Positions 1-12,843 of a stretch of 64,000 bases of DNA are shown piece after piece. The DNA comes from Megamerina dolium. Taxonomy: Eukaryota; Arthropoda; Insecta; Diptera; Megamerinidae. Under the pieces are notes generated by a model. That model was given only the letters and a program-made list of their open reading frames with translations, ran no database searches and had not been told where the DNA came from. Location: NCBI GenBank assembly GCA_963854835.1, contig OY978526.1, forward strand, positions 15,145,277 to 15,209,276, written 5' to 3'. How positions within the stretch are numbered: the stretch's first letter is position 1; the number at the start of each line of letters is the position of its first letter. A program made the translations under genes and the position numbers.

Positions 1-790
1 CGTGCAAAATTAAAGCTAGATAATATACGAATTTAGCATGATTAGATTAATCTAACTAAAATATGCTTATATTTACTTAGGTTAATTAGTACATATGGAA
101 ATGTATGTATTATGAAAGCATAGGAGGAACTACACAGCATTTGCACACGTCACATATTCAAGAAAAATATGGCAGATTATTAGCACATATATGATTCTAA
201 TTAAAATCTGCTCAATTTACGTCAGGCAAAAAATAAACCCTTTTGTCTCAATAATTGTAAATTGTAACAGACATGTGAATATATTCTGTATATATTGAAT
301 AATGTGCTAATGTTTGAATTTTGCTGAAGGTACACCCTAAAGCCCAACATTAGTCTGGTTTCACTAGGTCTTCACATAACAAAGTAGGAAGGTAACAAAA
401 TGTAGCTGCTGAAAATAAAAAATTATAATGTATAATTCGTTAAAAAGCAACTATCAGGCATAAAAGGAGTTACTAGATTTCTTGAATGAACAAGAGTTGA
501 ATGAAGAGCACTTTAAGATTGACAAGTTAAGTCATACTTCGAACATCTGAAGTCCACCGTTTAACACAGTATTATATTTTCAATAACAGTCAGACTTATT
601 TCTGAAGCACGCTACATACGATTATTTTCACCAACAAGCACTTATGAAAACCTCGCCCATATGCAATACAAAATTGTACAGAAGACCTAGTTAGTAGATA
701 TACAAACCCATAAGTATAAATATATGCAAATTTAAATAGAAGTGCAAAAAATAAAAAAACAACCACTTCAATAGACAATATAATTAAAAA
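1..790. other. AT-rich non-coding DNA
   Basis: No open frame here has a recognisable domain, and no transposon end or long repeat was seen. The 60-codon minus-strand frame at 596-778 is hydrophobic and low in complexity and is treated as chance. Probably intronic or intergenic. Confidence 0.6.
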
Positions 791-2133
791 TCTCCTTACA
801 GTCGGCTGGGGCCGACCAAATTATACCCTGCATATGTAGAGGTATATATAAAAAGTTTGCTCGTATATCCATCCTTTTCTTCCACTACTTTGTATAGGAC
901 CTACATTAAGAAGCAGACGTACCTCACCAATTTTGGAGGATCAATTTCTGCCTATAATACTAAACTACATAGGTTGCAATGAGTTGACCTAGGAGTATTA
1001 ATTAGTAAGTTATGGGTGTTTTAATGTTTAAGATAAATCCGAGACTTTGTACGGAAGCTATATAAAAAGTGGGCGTGACGTATCTCTTTCTGGTATATCT
1101 AATTAATTTTTCAATATCAATCCACACCTTAAATTTGGTTGTCCTACGCTAAATGGTTTGTAAGTTATCGAGCTTAAAAGTTTTAGTTTAATTCCCTCGA
1201 CTTTGTATGGGAGACCTATGAAGGAGTGGGCGTGGCACACTGATTTTCTGCCAGATTATTTCCGACTACGATATTAATTTAAGTGTCAATTATGGTTATT
1301 CTAGACAGAAGATTGCCGAAGTTACAGCTGTTTAAATTTAAAATTTGTATGGGGGCTACAATAAACAGTGGGCGTGGTGCGCCCATTTTCTGTGAGCCTA
1401 GTTGCTCGTACAATACTAATCCATACCTTAAATCTCGTTGTCCTACGCTAAATGGTTTGTAAGTTATAACCGGTAACATTTTTTTTAATTTCCGCAACTT
1501 TGTATGGCAGACCCAAAAAGGAGTGGGCGTGGCACACTGATTTTCTGCCATATTATTTCTCACTACCATGTTAATCTAAGTGTCAATTATGGTTATTCTG
1601 GACAGAAGATTGTAGAAGTTACAGCTGTTTCAATTTAAAAGAAGTACAGACACTTTGTATGGGAGCTACGCTAGAAAGTAGGCGTGGCTCATCCACTTTT
1701 GGTGAGGTTATATAGTAGTATAATATAACTCTATGTGCAAAATATTGTTGTCCCAAGTGGTATATTGTGTGAGTTATAGCAAGTTAAAGATTTTGAAAAT
1801 TTCGAGGTTAGTCGCTTTGAATGCTTGGTGTGGGCGTGGTTATTGACCGATCATGCCCAATATCAATCCCCTCCGTACCCTTGGATCATAGATTACTTAT
1901 GCCAAATTTCATCGAAATAGCTCAATATTTACTCAAGTTATCGTGCGAACCAGCCAGGTGACAGACAGACGGACGGACGGACGGACGGACGGACATCGTT
2001 AAATCGAAAATTTAATCGACGCTGATCACGAATATATATCCATGTCTATATCTCCGGAGATTCCTTCAAGTGGACACAAACATCTGACCGAAATGAATAT
2101 ACCATGCATATTGTATTATGCAGGGTATAAAAA
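791..2133 (-). mobile_element. DINE-1/HINE-like non-autonomous Helitron relative, copy 1
   Basis: A 1.34-kb interspersed repeat with the same ends as 35612-37226 and 55967-57941. One end has the hairpin gtcggctggggccgac at 801-816, followed by ttataccctgcat. The other end reads atgcagggtataaaaa, so a 12-bp inverted repeat (TATACCCTGCAT/ATGCAGGGTATA) sits just inside the ends. A (GGAC)n microsatellite lies at 1961-1994, followed by a block containing gctgatcacgaatatatat. This microsatellite, block and terminal TATACCCT arrangement matches Drosophila DINE-1 (INE-1), a Helentron-associated element that has no protein and is moved in trans. By the DINE-1 convention, with the microsatellite near the 5' end, the copy reads on the minus strand. 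Internal units of about 300 bp each start near tttgtatgggag. The family match is from remembered motif layout, not a search; an unrelated dipteran repeat remains possible. Confidence 0.72.
1961..1994. repeat. (GGAC)n microsatellite inside HINE copy 1
   Basis: Starts acagacagac and continues as ggac units. Equivalent tracts occur at the same internal place in the other two copies (about 37046-37086 and 57761-57803), with different lengths, as expected for replication slippage at the DINE-type core microsatellite. Confidence 0.9.
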
Positions 2134-5100
2134 CGCTTACTTCTTTTCTTTTGCACATTGTACTCATTCATTCAACGACTCAAGCTAAATATCTAACTAT
2201 TCTGATTGACACAGTTTGTAATTTTTCAGTTTCACCTATCATCATCATCATCATCATAAAAAACAAGGTGTGTTCATTGTGGCCAAATGATGAACTACAA
2301 TATATAAATTATATTTAAATGATATGTACGCATATACACACATACCACAACAATAAAACAGCTGGCAGGGTACGCATTTATAATAAATTCCTAGTAGTCA
2401 TGGTGGATACATATATAAATATGTATGGTATAAAATATACATATATCTTACGAGTATGTACCTAGTTCATACAATTATTGTTGCTATTGGCAAATGTTTG
2501 ATGTTAATTAAAGTATGATGATATTTCTTGCGCTAAGGGCTTGTTTGCAACGTTTGTTGCCATTATTGCTATTATCCCTTTTATGCTTGTGCCGCTCCTA
2601 AGAATGTGAAACGCAAAAGAATATGAACAATTTTTTATGCTTTTATGCTTTCTTTGCACTCATTTCAGTTGCTTATTTTTTTTTTTTTTTTTTTTTTGTA
2701 TGGACAAATTGTGATTTTAATTTAATGAAATATACATAGACAGGCATATGTAAATGCAGATGGATGATTATGAATTTTTTAACATATATATTATATATAT
2801 TTTCTTTATTAAAAATATGGATACACCCAATATGATTCTTATTTGTTTTATTCTTTTTTTTCTACTCAGTTTTCATGTCAAACGTTAATATAGTATTGTA
2901 TAATCATAATTCAGTTTGTTACAAATATTATTATAATGCTCTAAATGATAATGATTTAATGATATATCATAGAAAAACAACAGGTCTACACCAGGAACTT
3001 AGTACACTATATGCATATTAATATAACTAATCATTATCATATCATATTATAATTTAAATTTTAGTTTAAAAAGGATTTTATAAATTAAATATATATATTT
3101 CTACTTTAAGCGGATAATGTTAATGTGTTAATGCTTCTATTCATTTTACTTCTTCACTTCTTATTTATGTACAATTAATTCTTCCTTATTTTATCCTTAG
3201 CATTTATATTTTTTATAAATTTGTACACTATTCGTCATACTATCGTAGCTTCGTGATTTATTTCTACAAAATTGCCATCGTTACCATCATGATAACTCGA
3301 TGAGGTCATAAACCCTAACCTGGTATCGTAACATCGTTTCACACGTCTACACTTTAAACACACCCATACAATATACATACTAGATACATGGATATATGTA
3401 TATACGATATAAATTTCACAAAGTACAAAATATCCCTGAAGCATGTTTAACCCTAAATTTGATATGAATCAACAAAATCAATTTTAAAGACAATGACTAT
3501 CAAGCAAAGTGTTTTCATCATCATACATACTTATGGTACATACTTATGGTAGGTACTGTGGTACTGTCATTGCCCGTACTACGTGTATGTTTGATAGTAG
3601 TATATTGTTGGTTGTATTGCTTCCAGTGCTCTTGGTTGATAACGAAAGAATCTCTCTATGATATTTACATACCCTCAGCATTACTAGTAAATATCCATTT
3701 ACATGCGAGTATATGAAAATGCACTAACATATTGATAAAAAGGTATTTATACATAATGTATAATGTATTTTTAAGTGATTCACAAATTCTCATAAAATGT
3801 TATAGTTTTGTTTACGATTTTAATGCACAATAGTAGTAAGCAATTTTAGAACATTATGACACCTTGTGCATCCTCTAATTATATCATGTATATATGTGTC
3901 TGTACTGCTGTGCCCTCAAAATGACATATGTATGTATGAGAAATATTCCCAAGGGTGTATTCTTGCATTTTATGAAATGCAATTTCTATGTTCAAGTGGT
4001 TATTTTATCTATATGCAAGCATGTATTTAAAAAATATAACAACAACAACAAAAATAACTAACCTTAACAAACAAATCATACATATGATTAAAGAAGTAGT
4101 AAAATATCAGGAGAAAAAAATAAACAATCTAAATAAACAACAATAAGATTGATATTCTCTTACAGCAGACACATTCAACATTAGGTTGGGTTAATACAAG
4201 TTTTACAATATACGAATATGTACATAAGTACTAGTATATATGCAGAGGCACCCTTAAATACATCTGTGCATTTATGTTTGTTTGTTTGTCGAGTTGAACT
4301 TGTATGTCGTCACTGTTCAATGATGATTGGTTTCAACTCTACGAGTACAACAACTGGCGTGTAAACATTATAAATAATTCAATTTGTAATACGATACTTG
4401 CAGCTAATTGATTTTAATGGTCGTTTATGTTTTATAACTCTGTTATTGTTGTTGTAGCAATCCTTTGCATTCATATAATTTTATTTATTCAAACATAGCT
4501 ATAATATGTGCATATAGTAAGTCATCCCACAAGGAATAAATTTCATGTGTGAAATTGCTCATCGTTAAATTATCGAATGCAAGTGGAAATAAAGATTATT
4601 TATAGCTGTAAGTATATATGATATATAAGTAAAACATTCATAAGGCAAATAAAATTTTTACATTTTTATATTTATATTATATAAATATGATGGTTATTTG
4701 TGCATCTTAGTTTTAAAATCTGAAATATGAATGTATCAATGCATTTCGTCATACTTAAAGTCGAAGACATCGTTTAATATTATAAATTATATTATAAGGA
4801 TTTCATAATTCATAGTTCAATTACGATTATTATTCAGTATAATTTCCTTGTGGGATTTAATAAATATTTATGCTTATTTCATGTTTTCATACAATCTCAT
4901 TCGTATGTATACTTGTATTATGTATTTTTAATTAATTGTACATTTGTATGTTCTATACTTGTATGTGTGAGTAGCTGTGTGGTTTTTTTTTTTTTTTGTT
5001 CGCTTAAACACAAAAGCAGTTTTATAGATTTCATAATTTTTTTTGTTTGTTTTTCAATTAAATTAAATATTAACCTCATATTAAATTAGTTGAAATTATT

Positions 5101-5519
5101 TAATTTTATAATAATATTACAATGAATAATGGGATTAAATTGATTTAATTGAAGGGACTATAAAAAAAAAAAGATACTTGAATATTGCAAAAAAAAAAAA
5201 ATTAAATATTTCTACATGAAATAAATATAATAAATTACACATACATTAAATATATATAGTGTAGCAAAAAATAAATAGAAAATTAATAAATATTATTGAA
5301 TATACATATAGGGGAATATATAGTGTTTCAAATTTATTGTGATGATTATTTATTTTGTGGTCGAGTCCATGAATGATCTACATGGTTTTAGGTGGTGAGT
5401 GAACATACAAATTGGAACCAATTCAAAATTGATCATTTTATGTTATTTTCATTAAATATTTGTGCTACTAAAATTGCTTGCATGTCTTCTTCTGCACAAT
5501 TACGTACTTACTTACTTAC
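2134..5519. other. Non-coding DNA with simple repeats
   Basis: Contains an (ATC)n run at about 2238-2256, a T tract at 2675-2697, an A-rich stretch near 5162-5200, and many A/T-rich low-complexity segments. Short open frames here encode only biased hydrophobic or Tyr/Ile-rich peptides. No exon, RNA gene or transposon was recognised. Confidence 0.55.
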
Positions 5520-5885
5520 TCACTTACTTATGTGAACATCACAACCGAAAATCGATTTCGGCGAATTTAGCATGCTTCGCCAGGAAGCTCCTTCCTTTCG
5601 CTAATTGGCGCCAGTAAGATATTCCAAGCGCTGATGAGAAAGTTTTCCAGTACTTGATTTTTCCACCGGAGGTTAGGTCTTCCTCTTCTGCGTCGCCCAT
5701 CAGCGGGTTCAGAATATAACACCTTCTTAGCTGGAGCGTGTTCTTCCATTCGCTCGACATGACCTAGCCTAGCGCAGCCGCTAAATTTTAATGCTCTTTA
5801 CTATGTCGGTGTCGGCATACAGCTCATGGTTGTGCCTTATTCGATACTCGCCATCAACACAAATAGATCCAAAGACTGACAATCA
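5520..5885 (-). pseudogene. Decayed 3' end of an RTE-like LINE reverse-transcriptase ORF
   Basis: Read on the minus strand, conceptual translation gives VFGSICVDGEYRIRHNHELY, then ADTDIVKSIK, then after a stop and a frameshift LGHVERMEEHAPAKKV, then GRRRRGRPNLRWKNQVLENF and a stop near 5567. This order (pattern ELY..DIV..IK, RLRW.GH..RM, and a basic RGRP..RW stretch) is the C-terminal tail of endonuclease-reverse transcriptases of RTE-type non-LTR retrotransposons, downstream of the catalytic domain. Everything upstream is missing, as expected from 5' truncation. Past the stop, the minus strand reaches a TAAG-rich short repeat (plus strand 5502-5530), like the short tandem tails of such elements. 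It cannot make an active protein. The clade is less certain than the LINE identity. Confidence 0.75.
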
Positions 5886-7101
5886 ATTGGTACCCAATAT
5901 TCAGTATTAGATGGACCGATTTTTGTGTTTAAAATCGAATTTGAACTTACAAAATTCACCCTTATTGGCACAGCGCAATTTTTATCATTTCGGAAAAATG
6001 TATTTTTCGATGGATGGAAGACTTTTTGTGTTTCAAAAGACTAAAAGACCACCGCGTTCGATAATGTAAGATATTTATTCAACATGCTCTGGGACCATTA
6101 AAATCATTCTATTCAGTTAAAAGGGGATTTCTATGAATAAAATAAACCGAATTTATAATATATATTGCCATATTATTGATAGCCTGAATCACAACTTTAG
6201 CTTACTTAATTCCCAGCCTTTTCTAAACTTTGTTCTCTAAATGATCAAATTAAAATATAATGCTTTTTATTCGAAATAAACTGGCATCACATGAATTTTC
6301 TATGTATATAATATTATTCATTAATTAATATTTCGTAATTATGTCAATACTAATCTTTGCAGACATCTGTCCATTGTTCGTATATTGCAAATGTATATTG
6401 TTCATTTTATATTGTAATTACATTGAATCAATATGCCAATAATGACAATAATTTTAGCAAATCTATTATTACATACATATATCAAGTCAAGTATATAAAT
6501 ACATGCTATTTAAGGTACTACGATTACGTATATAGAATTATACGTATATTACGTATATTAGAATATTTCAGCCTTAATGCCTTGTCAATATGAAATATTG
6601 TTATTACTGCTGTTAGGCATTAACTCTAGTATGTATGACAGTTGAAATTCGTTTGTCATGAGCAATTCCAAATAGAAATCAATACAATAAAATTGCTCAT
6701 AAATGCTGATTTTTAGCTTGCGGATGAATATTTAGGAAAAAGTCTGTAGGTTTTGCATAGTCTTTAGTATGCAGCACAATTTTCGATTACATGTATTACA
6801 TGTATATTACATGTATATTACGTGTATATGTACATACATGTGCCGCATGTATATATGAGTAGAATTCTAACACCTAAATATATGACACACGTATCATTAC
6901 GTTAACTCGTATCTAAAACGCAGTATGATATAAGAAATTAGTATGACACATGCATGATATCTAGTGAGTCTAGACGCACATACTATACACGACACACGGC
7001 CTTGAGATGGCATCGGTAAGTACTGCATGCTTTATGAATTTCACAAATACACATTTCTAGATGTACAGATTACCATAAGATATGTTTACAGTTTCGTTAC
7101 A
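5886..7101. other. Non-coding DNA
   Basis: AT-rich sequence without a recognisable exon. A run of imperfect ttacatgtat units occupies about 6784-6846. The 78-codon frame at 6357-6593 is Tyr/Ile/Asn-rich and looks like AT-driven chance. Confidence 0.5.
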
Positions 7102-7218
7102 ATTTGATTAACTGCACGGTTTGGAATATCTTCAAATAAGTGTCAAAGAACTTGATTGAATCATAGATTTTCTTTGACACTCAAAATAAAGATATTTCAA
7201 AAAAGAAGCTAATCAAAC
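7102..7218. repeat. Long imperfect inverted repeat (hairpin or MITE-like)
   Basis: The left arm (7102-7153) and right arm (7167-7218) are about three-quarters complementary over roughly 52 bp, around a loop of about 13 nt. The best-paired blocks are gtgtcaaagaa against ttctttgacac, aatatctt against aagatatt, and tttgattaact against agctaatcaaa. The size suits a primary miRNA-like foldback or a very small inverted-repeat transposon. No second copy was noticed in the window and no known miRNA was recognised. Confidence 0.6.
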
Positions 7219-9484
7219 GGTGTTGTGAACGGCTCACATACGAGCATATATTAAATTTATTTCAAAACTGCTAATAATATGAAAGTACAGCATATACTCA
7301 TATGGAGTTGAGAATGAGTCGAATTCAACCTACAATATCATATATACAATATTAATGTAATTAACTAATAATCTCATATGTTTTCAATTTTTATGAGCCA
7401 AATTATCAAATAGTTAATTATTTTATGTATGATTAAGAAGTATTTTGTATAGTTGTTAGTACTCGTATATATTGTATATACATATGTCTCCATGATATAT
7501 CCTTTATTGCATTATCTTAATTACATTAAAGTCCTCGCAGCAAACACGCGCCTAAAATCGCGCATACTCAATTCTCTTCGCAATAATAATACACGGTAAT
7601 TACTCATCATCATCATCATCATCATCGTCATCATCATCAACAACAACATTAGCATTAGCATTATTAAGTTAATCGTTGGTATACGAGTAATATAGTATAG
7701 AACACAGCTGTATTTGATCATATTTCAAATAATTTGGCTAACATAAATAGTAGTAATTGTTCATTCCACAGAACTATTATCAAAACAGCACAACAGTTGA
7801 TTGTAGTAAGTATGTGTGTCTATATGTATGTTTGTATATGTGAATTTCTAGAATTTCTATTGTGCCGAGAGGGTGTGGATAAATGAGTTAATGGCCGCAT
7901 ATTCATTTGCAAGTACATGTAGTATACATTCGTGTAATTATTTGAAATTAAATTTTCATAAAATTTCGCCAAATTTCTCACAGACATACATAAGTGTACA
8001 GGAGGTACCTCTCTATAAACATAGCAAATTGATGAAAATTCATATTGTATGTATGTATAAACAATTGTTTGTTTAATTCATAGCTTATTGCGTGTGGCAA
8101 AAATAAATATTTTAAACATGCGAATTAAAGGTGAGAATGGTCAAAACCAAAATTCTACTTTACTATAAAACACATGAGGCACACAGGTATCAAATCTTGT
8201 GAGGTCGTGCATATGGTTGAGTGTGGTGTTGTAAAGTGTATGTATGTATATATTTGTGAGGTATACATATTTATATAAATATGTACGCTTAATTTTAATT
8301 TTGTTGTTGTTGTTGTTTTTTTTTTTTTGCATCGGTTTGGGATTGGCAGTTTGTACTCACTCGTGCTCTACGTGTGAGTGTGTGGTTATTTTAATTAAAC
8401 GCACACTACTAACATCAAAAATGAAATATGTACTTGCTTGTACAACACAACAACAACACCTTCATTACATCGCTGCTGTATGGATATGTAGGTAGGTATA
8501 TGTGTGAGGGGTTGTGTGTTGAACATTTTGCGGCTTTTTGTAGTTGCTATGTAATTTTATTTGATTTTTTTTTTTTTAATTTTATTTTAATTTTTTGGTA
8601 TTCCACGAATCAAATCGAAAGGCTTCCCGCTAGTTAATTTAAAGTTAATTTGTAAATGAAATATATATGTATGAGTAGGTAGTATGTATATGCATTCATA
8701 CTTGTATTTGATTTGCTTATGGCATTTGTAAATTGGATATGACATGATTTTATAAATTGTTCGTAATTTGATTGTATGAACGATTTAAGTGTATATACGA
8801 ATATCAATCAAAATTAAGTAAATATTATATTAAAGAGCTGTGCGTAAGGTCATTGCTACAAATAATGTTAATATAAGAGAGAGAATATGATAAAATTACC
8901 AAGCAAGCATTATTTGGGAAATCAATGAGAATTCTCGAATAAGCGAAAACTCATACTCGTGCATCGTTCTGCAAAATATGTATTTTTCTATTTGTAATGT
9001 TTGGTCCAATAGCTAAGCTTAGCGAGCTGAAATATCTCACTAACATTATTACGGAGAAAAAGTCATCTCTTTTATATAGCCCACGTTCAGGGCTGTCATG
9101 GCTTGATAAGTAACCGGCGAGCAAACATTTGTTAGCTCGGGAAGCACTTTAGGTTCATTAATATTAGAGGTCTAGCTAGCTCTAGCTCTAGTAGGAGATC
9201 CAGAGTTTTCTACGAGTCAGCGTCTTCAACGAGTCAGCGGATGTAAGACTATGAAATCTTATACCACGGTTCTCTGTGGCGTGTTCTGGATAATTCTTGA
9301 ATGCTACGATGACCAAACACCAAAGTTAGCGTGAGTTTATTTAAACTAGATTGTGTCGAGATAGTCTGTTCGAACTTACAAGAAAAGCTCCAGGAGTTCA
9401 ATATCCGAAAGAATAATGATCACTTCATCCTCGAAACTTTTCTGAAAAATTATTCCAACACAAATTGATAGTAAAGCACTTTGA
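7219..9484. other. Non-coding DNA with simple repeats
   Basis: Holds an (ATC)n tract at about 7603-7638, CAA/TTG runs near 8300 and 8440, and T tracts near 8320 and 8570. The stretch 9000-9480 is less AT-rich and has acgagtcagcg twice (about 9214 and 9228), which hints at an old insertion, but no family was recognised. Confidence 0.45.
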
Positions 9485-10060
9485 AATTGCCTTTATTGGA
9501 AGCATAATTTTATGCAATTAGTGTTTGAATATGATTTCGATTTTCGTAATCTGAAAATCCAATTTTCCGTTACTTTTTTAAGCAATTGGAGAGTAATCTC
9601 GGCAATAGTTCGCTCAATGTTGGCTTGCCATTCATCCAAAATTGCTGATTTATCAAAATAAACAAGCCCTTTCACATATTCCCGCAAAAAATAGAAACGT
9701 TAAATCGCTAGATCTTGCAGGATTATTCACAGGTTCATTTCGAGAGATTATGGTGTCGCCAAATATTACCTTCAATAAATCGTATGTTATATCTTGCTGG
9801 AACCATATCTCTTCCACATTCATACCACGCGATTGGGGAATCAAATAATCGTTGTTGCTTGTCGCGTTTTTAATGAAGCCCATAAACTACAGCAAACAGG
9901 AAGTTTTTGTGGATGTAATGGTGTCTGAAAAATGTCTTGTCGATTGTCTTCACTCGAAATTTGACAATTTTGCTTGTTCATATACTCATTGAGCCAAAAA
10001 TAAGCCTCATCATTGAATAGAAAAAAGCGATCTTTGAGTTTGGATGACAGAACCATAATT
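9485..10060 (-). pseudogene. Decayed mariner-like transposase fragment
   Basis: Three overlapping minus-strand frames carry successive pieces of a mariner/Tc1 transposase catalytic domain. LFNDEAYFWLNEYMNKQNC (near 10000) holds the first catalytic Asp context, usually SDEAHF. EIWFQQD (near 9790) holds the second. NNPARSSDLT (near 9700) corresponds to the third, usually PPRSCDLTP. WQANIERTIAEI follows at the C-terminal side. The conserved stretch after QQD (usually GATCHT) is deleted, and frameshifts separate the parts. Terminal inverted repeats and the N-terminal DNA-binding half were not found. A transposase of this superfamily would cut and paste DNA at TA sites; this copy is dead. Confidence 0.75.
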
Positions 10061-12289
10061 TTCGTAATAAAATTGCAATATTTGCAAGCATTGTTGCAGT
10101 GTCAACCTTTTCATGATAAAATTCCAAATCTTACTGAGTACAAACTACTTTGGGTTACCAGATATGATAATTGCTACACCATTTTATACCTATCGGAAAG
10201 TGCCTCACTCTAAAAGCAACACCCTATACATCCGGCTTTGGTACTTCATTCAGTCTGTATTTAACAACCAGTTCATAAAACACTTTTTAATGCTTTTTCT
10301 GCTTATGAAATGAAGTTCGACATTAATTGTATCCGAAATGAATTGCCTGCCAAAGGTTTCATAAAACGTTTTCAATCTGCAACTTAATGTCCAAAGCTTA
10401 ACAATATCGAGTCACCTATGAGAAAATAGAGGGACTCAAAGCTACATATACATAAAATGACAAATTCATAACTGAAAGGGAAGATTGTATTGCTGTGTCT
10501 TTGACCGCACTATCATTAGTTATTATTGATTGGCTGAATGATTAACTCTAACAAACGAGCTCGAAATGAGTAAACAGTTAAGAAAAAATTGCAAAAATTG
10601 ATAATGCAAAACAATTTTGTAGTTCAACACAAGAATGACAGATAATACATTCATAAAAATGTGTATATGAGATCGACTGGAAACAATGCATTATAAACCA
10701 AATATTGACAAGTATTGAAAGACTATCTTGAAAGTGTACGTTTGGTTCAATAAAAATTACATTTAGTATAAAAAATAGCTGAAAACCGCCTCACATATCC
10801 ACTTAACCGGTTTCAAATAGCAAAACTCTTATGACATTATTTTGGAATGTATCATTTATATCAAGTGTTTTAATCTAAATATTTATGTGCAAAATACGAT
10901 AAATAGAATATAGATTAATTTTACAGAAATTTTTAATATGAATATACATATATATTTTCTCAAGTAAAACTAACAAAATCGATAATTTTTTACTTAAAGA
11001 TAACTTAATTAACTTAATTCAATAACAAAACATTAAACCACATACCAAGAATTTACAATACATATATACCTATGTATGACTGTATGGTATTCGCATGTGT
11101 ATATGTACGATCTTCCATTATTACTTTATTCATTTTGATGCCATCAAAGCAAAGTGACAATGAAAGGAAACCTTATTATGACATCCCACATCACTCCCTA
11201 AATTGCAATGACTTCAAACGTTTACCATCACAACCACTGGCACTACACATCTAACATAATATCTAATCATCACTGCCACGAAATCAATTCATTAGGTAAT
11301 AAAGCAATTCAACAGCATGTGAGCAGCAATCAGTCACATTTGAAGAAGCTATAATAATTCCAATAAAAGTAATCATTATTGAGTTGAATGAAACCATATA
11401 AAACAATCAAAGTTATATACGAATGTCCTTATTATTAATGTTGACGAAACCAATATAGATAGAATGAATGAAAGAAAGATATAAATAAAAAAACATGTAT
11501 AAAAAATTTTATAAATCCATGTTGAATTGACAAACATACATATATACAATTGTAACAACAATGATATACAGAAAGAAGAAAATTATTAATAACAACAACA
11601 ATTGCTCTTAAATATGATATAGTTATAAACACGCTGACCATTGCTTCATTGTCTACGACAACATTGAGAATGATCATGATAAATGTTGATAATTATAATG
11701 ATAATGATGATGATAAAAATGATATATATGATATACTCCTACATACATACTTATCAGGCGAATGCTGTTGGTGTTGAACTCATATAAATTTATATAGATG
11801 TACTCGTATTGTATATCCTTGTGTAAAATAATATAATCAGTATTTATTCAATTTAAAATTCATTTAGTCATATATATGATATACATGCATGTGTACTTAC
11901 ATAAGTATGTATTATGTATGTGAAATAAATGACATTTTATAATTCGAACTTAATTTAATTTTCCTTTGTATTGTTTTGCATTTAATTTCATTCAATGTGG
12001 CCCTTTGAGTTGATGAAGGACTTGTAAAATATTTCTGCGGTTCCTTTTACACATTATTTCTTATAGATATACGAAGTAGGGGACAATGTAATTACTTCCA
12101 CCTTATTTTGTGAGTTTTCGTAGGATGTTCTTGGCATAAATGGCATCACATTGATTGTAAAGTTTAAAAAAATAGATGAAAAAGTTATAAATAGCCCCAC
12201 AATCACCCTGCAGTCTTACTTAGAGAGGTCAAATGTTAAAAAAAAAATTTTATTTTTTTAATCGATCAAGTCGCTGGATTTAATTCTTG
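10061..12289. other. Non-coding DNA
   Basis: AT-rich sequence with no recognisable exon. The less AT-rich part at 10061-10420 may be the eroded flank of the mariner copy to its left, but I could not read a domain in it. The frames at 11376-11677 are hydrophobic chance frames. Confidence 0.5.
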
Positions 12290-12720
12290 CATCCTATTAA
12301 TTCCTCTGAATATGCTTATCACGTATCTCTACGAATTATGGTGGCTCCCCTACAAAATGTACGTTTTCATGCAAATGGTTCCCATCACTACTCAAAGAGC
12401 GCCTCTAGAGTAGTAAAATATATGAATCACCCATATTAATTTACACCACAAACATTTTTCCCGAACATATTTACTCCATATATTAACCCTTTAGTTGAGA
12501 CACTTCTGCAAAATAAATGTAAAGCCACATGAAAATTGACAAATTGTACTATAACTACGAAGAACTTGCTTCTAGGGACATCATATGTATGGCTGACCGC
12601 CATTAATTTTTCCTTATCAACATTTTTCCTATACACAATTATTTGTTATATCCAACATTTAAATGGGTTCCCATACAAAATTCATATAAATACCACTTGA
12701 AAATGGTCATTCCTTTTTAA
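12290..12720. repeat. Degenerate tandem array, minus-type orientation
   Basis: Repeated landmarks recur in order: ggctcccctacaaaatg (about 12342), a run like agtagtaaaatatatgaat (about 12411), acatttttcccgaacatat, then ggttcccatacaaaattc (about 12667). The same landmarks, equally diverged, occur at 44740-45640 on this strand and at 15840-16745 on the other. By eye, units are loosely spaced and heavily mutated. No coding capacity. Confidence 0.5.
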
Positions 12721-12810
12721 TGCAATACTAAGTAAGCGTAAATATGAAAATTGCTTTATTATTCTTATACAGTCGATATTTTGATTGACATTGATTGAGT
12801 GAAACAAAAA

Positions 12811-12843
12811 TGGGGTTTTCTAGTCGTTTCGACAAAACCCATT
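12811..12843. repeat. Short hairpin
   Basis: ggggtttt pairs with aaaaccc and, inside it, gtcg pairs with cgac across a three-base loop with a cta bulge. No poly-T transcription stop or other context indicates a function. Confidence 0.4.

Noticed and set aside
1279..1569. 96-codon frame, with similar frames at 36418-36723 and 57083-57340
   Set aside because: These recur only because the same HINE interior is present three times. Residues show no domain, the frames differ in length between copies, and such elements do not encode protein.
1961..1994. CRISPR-like direct repeats
   Set aside because: The GGAC units have no spacers and lie in a known kind of transposon core; the genome is eukaryotic.
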